Shown here piece after piece: positions 58,203 to 64,000 of a DNA stretch of 64,000 nt. The notes below the pieces were generated by a model that was not told where the DNA came from, ran no database searches, and saw nothing but the letters and a program-made list of their open reading frames with translations. The stretch covers positions 118,807,690-118,871,689 of the forward strand of contig CM019066.1 in assembly GCA_009667805.1 (NCBI GenBank), written 5' to 3'. Made by a program: the position numbers and the translations under genes. Positions within the stretch are counted from its first letter, which is position 1, and every line of letters starts with the position of its first letter. This stretch comes from Leptobrachium leishanense (Eukaryota; Chordata; Amphibia; Anura; Megophryidae).

Positions 58203-58691
58203 CAAAAAATATGTGCAGATTGACAGGCGTAAAAACTTTCCGTGAGACAATTGTGGTTCTTAATTCTGATAGGCTGAATTGCATGAAAAAAACGGTCCGC
58301 ACTCTGATTTCTGTGCGCAACGTTGCTGCGCGCGCGTTTGTTTGTGTCTGTTTTACGCTCGTTATTGCTCGATGGATGAAAAAATGGGCGAGGATTGTAA
58401 TTCCAGCATGGATTTACGCGCGTTAATGTTTAACGCTGGGCACACAAATTCACGCATTCCGTGTGCATTTTTGCGTTAAGAATGTAATAGGGTCCTAAAT
58501 GGTTTAATAGTAGGGAATATTTTTAACGTTGCAACCTATGGGATTCGCCTGAATAAACCTGCCAAATGAAACTACCGAACAGCAAGGCGATTCGACAACT
58601 TTTCACTGCTGTTCGGTGTTCTCCAAATAGGTTAATCATTACTAGGGATGCACCGATACTGATACTAGTATCGGTATCGGTGCTGATACTG

Positions 58692-58726
58692 CCATTTGCA
58701 CGAGTACTTGGTACTCGTGCAAATGG
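58692..58726. repeat. Perfect 16-bp subterminal hairpin of the hAT relic
   Basis: CCATTTGCACGAGTAC and GTACTCGTGCAAATGG around TTG. Subterminal hairpins are typical binding or structure elements near hAT ends. Confidence 0.85.
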
Positions 58727-58879
58727 GCCGATACCGGAAGCCAGTGCTTGGCTGGCTTGCTGGTATCCGCGGGGCTGGAGAAGCTGGCTGCATGCTGTGT
58801 GGTAACGTCACACTGGTTGTCCCGGTAACCCCAGCGTCTGCCTGAGACGCGGCCAAAACATTACTGGATCAGTCACGCC

Positions 58880-60510
58880 CCTCACATCCTTGTGATTGGT
58901 CAGGCGCAGCTGAGAGGGAGAACACAAGCAACACCACCCTCCCTTAAAAACAAACAGCAGCTTATGAGCTCCCATCCAAAACACTCGTCAGGACATTCCT
59001 TTAGTCATATAAACCCCCACTGATTCTTTCTACTTCTGCTGCACCTACTTATGAGCTACAGTAAATCAAAGGAAGGCTGAGTACACATTTCTTTCATTTA
59101 ACCACCGTGGGTAAACAGTGTCCAATCTGTGGATCCACTGCACTTCTCTCTGGAGAAGGACCAACGCCCTGTCTCCCCCTCTTCTGAGTGGGGGGACATG
59201 GTCAATAGCCAGAAATTTTAATGAAGACAAGGGGTGGCCAGACTCCAAAAAGTGTCTGGCCACCGGCTTGTCTGACCTACCATCCCTATATGCAGTCCTG
59301 ATATTTGACCTATGATTGCGTATCCTCTCACAGAGCTGAGTTACAGTCTTGCCCACATAGGCAAGACCGCATGGGCATAGAATTTTATAGATCACAAATT
59401 CGGTCTTGCACGTGATGGAATGTCTTATAAGAAATCGCTTCCCTGTATGGGGATGTCTAAATTCTTTCGAGGGGATCATATGGCCGCAAGTGACGCAGCC
59501 CAGGCACCTTTTACACCCTAAGGTTTTAAACTGTCCCTGATTCAGGTCATAGCTTTTAACTGGGTCTGTCCGTACCAATAAATCTTTCAAATTATGTTTT
59601 TTACGGTAACAGAACATTGGTTTTTGTTTAAATTTTTCAGGTAGGGCTTGATCTCTCTCCAGAATTGGCCAATTCCTCCTCACGACAGAAGTGATTTTGT
59701 CTGAGGCCGTGTCAAAGGTTAGGGGAAATTTAAGTCTATCTGATTTAATTATTTTCTCCCTGGGGGCTCTTGCCCTCTCCAGGGCTGCCGTTAGTACTGC
59801 TTCAGAGTACCCATGACAAATAAATCTCTGACGCATGTGGCAGATTTGATCCTCCCTAATGGTCTCGTCACTGTTGTTTATTATTACCCTCAGGAACTGG
59901 GAATAAGGCAACGACCGATTAGAGTGCTCTGAATGTGCACTTCGCTCATGAAGCAGAGTATTTCGATCGGTGGGCTTAGAGAACAGGGAGTACTGCAGGC
60001 AATTCTCTTTTTTAAACATCCTCACATCCAAAAAGTTGATGGAACTTTCATCCACTACACTAGTAACCTTGATGGGTGTGTCTAGACCATTGACACAGTG
60101 CTCAATCTCCCTTGCCTCCCTTGCCATATCTCAAAAATATCGTCAATAAAGCGTACATATTCGACAATCTTATCTGGAAACTGAGTTATCTTTTTCGAAT
60201 TTGTACATGTAGGAATTGGCGTACATGGGGGCCATTGCGGCCCCCATGGACTATCCAGGGCGCTGCAGGTACCACCTGTCCTCAAACCTAAAATAATTGT
60301 TCTCCAAGGCTAATGCCAGTAGCTGCAGAACAAATTCCACACATGGACCATCATACATTTCGGAATTGGACAACAACCACCTCATAACCTCAACTCCTCT
60401 CTCGTGGGGGATAACCGTATAAAGGCTCTTGACGTCTAGTGTCACAAATACCACATCATCACAATTAACCACTACTGCTCTCAGCCTCTGCAAAAAATCC
60501 CGATTAATGG
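58880..60510 (-). mobile_element. Penelope-like retroelement (EN+), 5'-truncated
   Basis: It encodes reverse transcriptase followed by a GIY-YIG endonuclease, the layout of canonical Penelope-like elements. The coding part ends at 59066 and a noncoding 3' part follows towards about 58880. The upstream side stops at about 60510 inside the RT, so the element is truncated. The exact 3' boundary within the hAT relic is uncertain. Confidence 0.75.
59066..60508 (-). pseudogene. Penelope polyprotein: RT (frameshifted) and GIY-YIG endonuclease
   Basis: The upstream stretch (60493-60251) carries RT text VFVTLDVKSLYTVIPHERG. After a frameshift near 60260 come AAMAPMYANSYMYK in one frame and VEYVRFIDDIFEIWQG in another (60180-60082), with the catalytic FIDD intact. 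The frame then stays open from 60127 to 59066 for 353 codons. This part has SSINFLDVRMFK, SLPYSQFLRVIINNSDET, a CKRCLGCVTC cluster (C205, C208, C211, C214) and the GIY-YIG domain from Y247 to Y257-V-G259, with R268 and H272 following and HFLESGH near 292-298. The protein copies RNA at nicked DNA and the GIY-YIG part supplies the nick. At least two frameshifts in the RT part and the missing N-terminus make it a pseudogene. The C-terminal half is well preserved. Confidence 0.9.
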
Positions 60511-60532
60511 TTAGGCATCCCTAACCATTAAT
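60503..60532. repeat. Inverted repeat at the Penelope 5' junction
   Basis: ATTAATGGTTAGG (60503-60515) and CCTAACCATTAAT (60520-60532) are perfect complements around CATC. They span the point where the RT reading ends and the hAT right end begins. Confidence 0.85.
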
Positions 60533-60689
60533 ACAGCACTGTATTACGCTGGCACTTCGCCAAAGTTTTGCAAACTGACGCTTTTTGAATAGCAGAATGG
60601 CTCCGATATTGCAACGTACAGGAAAATTCACTGTGCGGTGCAATTTCAGGGCCAGATCAGCTCTCTCTGAATAACCCCTTTAGTTTCAG

Positions 60690-61344
60690 CACGTCCAGTT
60701 TCTTGTATTACTTTTCTTTTATGCTTTTGTGTGAAAATATGTTATGGCTCAAACACATGCTGGCTTTTTAACACATGTCAACTTTTTAAATAAATTACAC
60801 AATGTCTGTTAAATTAGAAAGATGTAAATTATTAAATGTATAAGAAGTTGGGAAAAATAATTACCTAACTAGAAAACTGCATTTTCATAAAGTTTGAACT
60901 CCTTAGAAAGATTAAAAAAGTTACCTCTCCAACTTATTTCGCATAATAAAATAAGTTTGTCATGAATAAGATGGTATATATTTTGTATCTTCCTTACAAA
61001 CACTATTAATTATTAAAACAAAAATAAGCTCTGTAAATGGTATTTGTGTGCTGCCTAACTGAACATTGTTAAATTGCTTGCCGCAGCAATGCCTCCAAGC
61101 AAAAGTCCATCAATATCCCTTTGTGTGCAGATTTTAAAATGTGGAACTTAGAGCACACGAGGTGAAACAATTAGGTACATTTCTGTCATGTATATGGAAA
61201 ACTACACTGTAACATATGCTTTCATTTGCTCTAACAAATTGAAAAAATAATGTAAAAACAACAATTCAAAGTAAAGCAAACGCTCTATGATTTGCATTAA
61301 GTCAATCAAGGTTTCTAATGCTTTAAACAAAATATAGGTTGTTC
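60690..61344. other. No feature recognised
   Basis: AT-rich DNA. Confidence 0.5.
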
Positions 61345-61348
61345 AGAC

Positions 61349-61500
61349 ACACAGGTCTATTCAAAGAAAGGTGAAACTCAGGAGAATGACAGGAGAATTG
61401 AAAATTCTAAGTCAAAATAGCCAAGCCAGAAAAAGTCTCCCATTTCTCTCACTTACCATATCGGCTATTTGGTCTAGATTGTTCTCTTTTCCTGTCCTCC
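61349..61500. mobile_element. Palindromic MITE, partial
   Basis: CAGGTCTATTCAAAGAAAGG, AAAATTCTAAGTCAAAATAG and CGGCTATTTGGTCTAGATTG match the MITE at 48589-48770. The right arm is replaced after CTTTTCCTGTCC by family A-like sequence. Confidence 0.7.
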
Positions 61501-61960
61501 GTCCTCCGCTTGTGGGATTCCCGGCGGAGATACTCACCTCTCTGTCCAGGGTCCCGCGGTGTTCTGTCTTCAGGGAAGCCAGGCGCTGAAGAGAGACCGG
61601 CCCCTGGCGTAAATGACGCCATGCGCGATGATGTAATTTCCAGGCGACCCCACGGCAATGCCGAGAGATCGTCTGAAAGGGAGGGGGGATCCTTATGGAT
61701 CCCTCTCCCTCCCGATCGTGAGGGTTTTCAGAAAAAAAACAGGCACCGCTTTGAAGGGCAGTGTCTGCCCTTTAAAGCTGTGCCTGAGTTTTAACCCTTT
61801 ACTTGCATTTTTGTTATAATATACAGACAGGACTTGACGTGTACATATAATAATGATATATTATGAATCTGCTTAGTCTGCCGAAAAAGAAAAAGATATA
61901 TTTCTAGGTCATATAATAAAACGTTGCTTCTAAGCACATTTAAACAAAGGGTTAAAGTCA
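61501..61960 (-). mobile_element. Family A element, rearranged fragment
   Basis: The plus strand shows the GC-rich part first (GGAGGGGGGATCC and GGATCCCTCTCCCTCCCGAT; AAGGGCAGTGTCTGCCCTT). The AT-rich 5' part then follows in reverse, ending AAACAAAGGGTTAAAG near 61956. The two parts are joined in an order not seen in complete copies, so the fragment is rearranged. Confidence 0.55.
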
Positions 61961-61989
61961 GCAAAGTCAAACTGTACATTCATTGTGAA

Positions 61990-62625
61990 CAGAAAAGTGT
62001 TTGTATTTTGCATATAAATTCTGGTTCTGAAAAAGAGCCACGATCTAAATAATATATACTGTATTGCACATTTTTCATGTATTCATTAATCTTTTACAAC
62101 AATTATTGTGGGATGAACTGTTGAATATAAAGTACACCATACAATGTATAAAAGAGGGGTCTGCATTGTTACCATACTGGTAGAAATTACCATTATGTCA
62201 AATACAGTAACTATGATAAAGGCAAATAAAAATGGTCAGATACATTACATAAGAGTATTTGTGGTTATCATAGTCAGGTTAGCAATACAACATCCAAAAA
62301 AGTATAGTAACCCCTTATAACTGCATAATATCGGGGTTTTCCACTACAGTAGTGAGTGATCCAAGAGCTATCTGTCAGTTATGTTATCTCCCTGGATGTT
62401 GTAATGCAGCAATACAGTTTGAGAAAAAAAATTTCAGTATTAATGCGGAATTTCTTCTTACAGCTCCTATCAGTAATACTGAATGACAGGAATTAGATCA
62501 AAATGAGAATCTAATTTCTCCCCACTAACAACATCAATGCTGCAACAAATAACCTATGCATATATATTTGCGTGACTTTGCGTGACAAATTTTGTGTTCT
62601 AGTGAATTTCAATGCAAAAACACAT
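61990..62625. other. No feature recognised
   Basis: AT-rich DNA without recognisable elements. Confidence 0.45.
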
Positions 62626-62752
62626 AGGGCAGTATTACAAACTTGGTGCTAACTTAACCAGAGCTGTTGTAAACTTACCAGAGCCATTATAGCCTATGGA
62701 GGTTTTAAGTTTACAACAGCTCTGGTTAAGTTAGCACCAGCTTCGTAACCCA
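62626..62752. mobile_element. Foldback MITE (about 127 bp)
   Basis: It starts AGGGCAGTATTACAAACTTG. TGGTGCTAACTTAACCAGAG and TGTTGTAAACTT are matched by AAGTTTACAACA and CTCTGGTTAAGTTAGCACCA on the right, giving arms of about 35 bp. A related half copy is at 53052-53110. Confidence 0.75.
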
Positions 62753-62999
62753 TATTTGGTAATGAAAGGGTTAATAGTGATAGTGAGAAAAAGAGAGGTT
62801 TGTGAGGGTCCTGAGAAAGAGCAATGACACTAGTGGTCTGCTCTACAGTGGGTGCCCGCTCAGGACTCATGAGGTTTTAGCTTGATTGTGCCATTACAGG
62901 GACAACTGTTCCATATGCAAATCAGACTGCAATCAATCAGAAAGGGAGGCCAGAACTGGGGCCAAGGACGTCATCTCTGCACGACAGGTGCAGCAACCC

Positions 63000-63034
63000 T
63001 CGACGATCGTTTCGGCCTGGTTAGACCACGTCAG
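63000..63034 (-). ncRNA. Hammerhead-like motif, minus strand (degraded)
   Basis: Minus strand: CTGACGT, then GGTCT, AACC, AGGCC, GAAA, CGATCGTC. Stem II (GGUCU/AGGCC) has five pairs including one G-U. Stem III (ACG/CGU) precedes a GUC cleavage-type triplet. The last base of CUGANGA is U instead of A, which should impair cleavage. It belongs to the same class as 393-421 and 63848. Confidence 0.4.
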
Positions 63035-63189
63035 GAGAGTATCGCTGACACCCCTCTAGGCACATCGTGCAAGGGGTCCAAGTCTGGATTACCCTGTTAT
63101 TTTGATAAATTAGAAAGTGGAATACCTTGATAGTAAAGAGGCTGCTGGTATCTTGACTGTGTTAATTTTCTGGATTAATTGGATTGCCT

Positions 63190-63705
63190 TTTGCACCTCC
63201 TCTAACGAGGCGTTCTGGCTCCTGACCTCCTCCAACGAGACATTCTGGCTCCTAACCTCCAGCAACGAGGCCTTATGGCTCCCGACCGCCAGCAATGAGG
63301 CCTTCTTGCTCCCAACCTCCAGCAATGAGGCCTTCTTGCTCTCGGCCTCCACCAAAGAGGCCTACTGCCTATCGACCTCAACCAACGAGGCCTTCTGGCT
63401 CCCGACCTCCACCAGCTTCTGGCTCCGGACCTCCAAAAGCAAGGCCTTCTGGCTCCCGACCAACAACAACAACGAGGCGTTCTGCCTCCCGTCCAAAACC
63501 AAAAAAGCCTTCTTGTTCCCGACCTCCACCAACAAGGCCTTCTGGCTCCCGTCCAACAACAACGAGGCCTTCTGGCTCCCGTCCAACAACAACGAGGCCT
63601 TCTGGCTCCCGACCAACATCAACGAGGCCTTCTGACTCCTGGCCAACACCAACGAGGCCTTTTGGCTCCTCTGCGCCACCAACGAGGCCTTCTGACTCCC
63701 GATCA
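63190..63705. repeat. 30-bp minisatellite (about 16 variant units)
   Basis: The unit is close to AACGAGGCCTTCTGGCTCCC followed by a variable GACCTCCACC or GTCCAACAAC. Because 30 is a multiple of 3, several frames stay open. One plus frame (63117-63635) gives SNEAFWLPT-type 10-residue repeats, another (63295-63756) gives RPSGSRPPPT repeats. The minus frame gives KASLLEVGSQ repeats (63682-63362, one stop, then 63355-63110) and another gives EGLVVVGREP. In the KASLLEVGSQ frame the reading continues beyond the array into VQKAIQLIQKINTVK. I cannot decide whether any frame is translated. Confidence 0.85.
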
Positions 63706-63847
63706 GATGCTAAAGATGGAGGTCCGGAAGTCACCTCCAACAAACACCGGATCTGAATGGCATGATTCAAAACAACGATTTTCCTTAATTGGGGAGATTA
63801 TTTAAATGCATTTTGGGATCTGTATGTATTATTCATTTATTTTTGCC

Positions 63848-63885
63848 CTGATGAAGTCCATTGTATGCCTGGACGAAACGCGATG
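63848..63885 (+). ncRNA. Hammerhead-ribozyme-like motif (Penelope-type)
   Basis: CTGATGA (63848-63854), an extra A, GTCC (63856-63859), an 11-nt loop, GGAC (63871-63874) and GAAA (63875-63878) followed by CGCGATGG. The CUGAUGA core and four-pair stem II are intact. The usual CGCGTC cleavage end is CGCGAT here, so the copy is probably inactive. Confidence 0.5.
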
Positions 63886-63889
63886 GCTT

Positions 63890-64000
63890 TTAGATTTTAA
63901 TTAAAAATCTTTTTACACCACTACTTTTGGCTTATATCTCCTGTGACGGCAGGGTGTTTGGTCTGGCTGTACTAACCCAAGGGAGTGGTAACTAAGATAT
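63890..64000. other. No feature recognised
   Basis: Short flank after the hammerhead-like motif, with the local palindrome AGATTTTAATTAAAAATCT near 63892. The window ends here. Confidence 0.5.

Larger units (their letters stand above)
57337..58497. mobile_element. Long CpG-rich foldback element with nested foldback and SINE
   Basis: The outer arms of about 215 bp (57337-57555 and 58280-58497) are imperfect complements. They begin GGGCCCTATTACATTCTTCA and, read inward from the right, AGGACCCTATTACATTCTTA. Inside, 57561-57616 pairs with 57818-57874 with very few mismatches (CATCCGCGTAC, GCATTTGCGCTCACAATG). A SINE sits at 58089-58202. The arms are rich in GCGCA and ACGCG motifs and have kept their CpGs, unlike the surrounding DNA. 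No coding sequence. Confidence 0.75.
58643..60523. mobile_element. hAT relic (TAGGGATGCACCGATAC type)
   Basis: The left end TAGGGATGCACCGATACTG is a well-known vertebrate hAT terminus. It is followed by two subterminal hairpins (TGATACTAGTATCG; and perfect 16-bp arms at 58692-58707 and 58711-58726). On the right only GCATCCCTA (60515-60523) remains. The flanks ATCATTAC (58635-58642) and ACCATTAA (60524-60531) agree at 6 of 8 positions and are probably the decayed target duplication. Most of the interior is a Penelope-like element. Confidence 0.65.
58498..60678 (+). mobile_element. Family B repeat split by a hAT/Penelope insertion
   Basis: Left part 58498-58642 (TTTTTAACGTTGCAACCTAT, CACTGCTGTTCGGTGTTCTC). 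Right part 60532-60678 (ACAGCACTGTATTACGCTGG, ending CTCTCTCTGAATAACCCC). The interruption matches the hAT relic 58643-60523. Confidence 0.65.

Overview
The window is eukaryotic and looks like intergenic DNA from a vertebrate, most likely an amphibian and probably a frog. The evidence is the repeat mix: DD34E Tc1 transposons, BED-finger hAT elements, TTAA-target elements, Harbinger-type MITEs, GIY-YIG Penelope-like retroelements, and L1- and L2-type LINEs side by side in AT-rich, non-compact DNA. The amphibian call is inference; nothing in the sequence names a species. I found no convincing host exon, tRNA, rRNA or CRISPR array. The recognisable coding sequence belongs to transposable elements.

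Layout. 1-2.5 kb: a hammerhead-like motif, a foldback and a decayed Penelope RT fragment. 2.5-5.9 kb: a TTAA-flanked hairpin-rich element ('family A') split by a 2.5-kb hAT derivative. 5.9-7.2 kb: an L2-like LINE relic with a SINE inside. 7.66-12.65 kb: a Tc1 copy split by a 3.4-kb hAT element that itself carries a family A copy, two Harbinger-type MITEs and a palindromic MITE. 13.6-14.7 kb: a second, older Tc1-like lineage. 14.7-23.8 kb: mostly unremarkable AT-rich DNA with a SINE, a degenerate array and family A and B copies. 23.80-30.39 kb: a 6.6-kb hAT element, the parental type of the others, with a broken transposase gene, a solo LTR inside that gene and two tandem arrays near its ends. 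30.4-36.5 kb: nested family B, family A and a second copy of the composite hAT element. 38.8-40.9 kb: a LINE tail holding a Tc1 copy with an uninterrupted 340-residue transposase. 41.9-45.0 kb: a 5'-truncated, still-open L1-clade LINE. 45-56.8 kb: sparse MITEs and retroposon insertions. 57.3-58.5 kb: a CpG-rich nested foldback. 58.6-60.5 kb: a hAT relic with a Penelope-like element (RT plus GIY-YIG). 61-64 kb: MITE pieces, a 30-bp minisatellite and an oppositely oriented pair of hammerhead-like motifs around it.

The relationships between elements can be read directly. Four hAT copies share TAGGGATGAGC ends and perfect 8-bp target duplications. Two of them carry the same cargo of other transposons, so the cargo was captured before those copies spread. 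Uninterrupted relatives elsewhere in the window serve as empty sites and show TTAA (family A), TAA (Harbinger-type) and TA (Tc1) target use. The insertion order can be worked out in several places, for example family A inside hAT inside Tc1.
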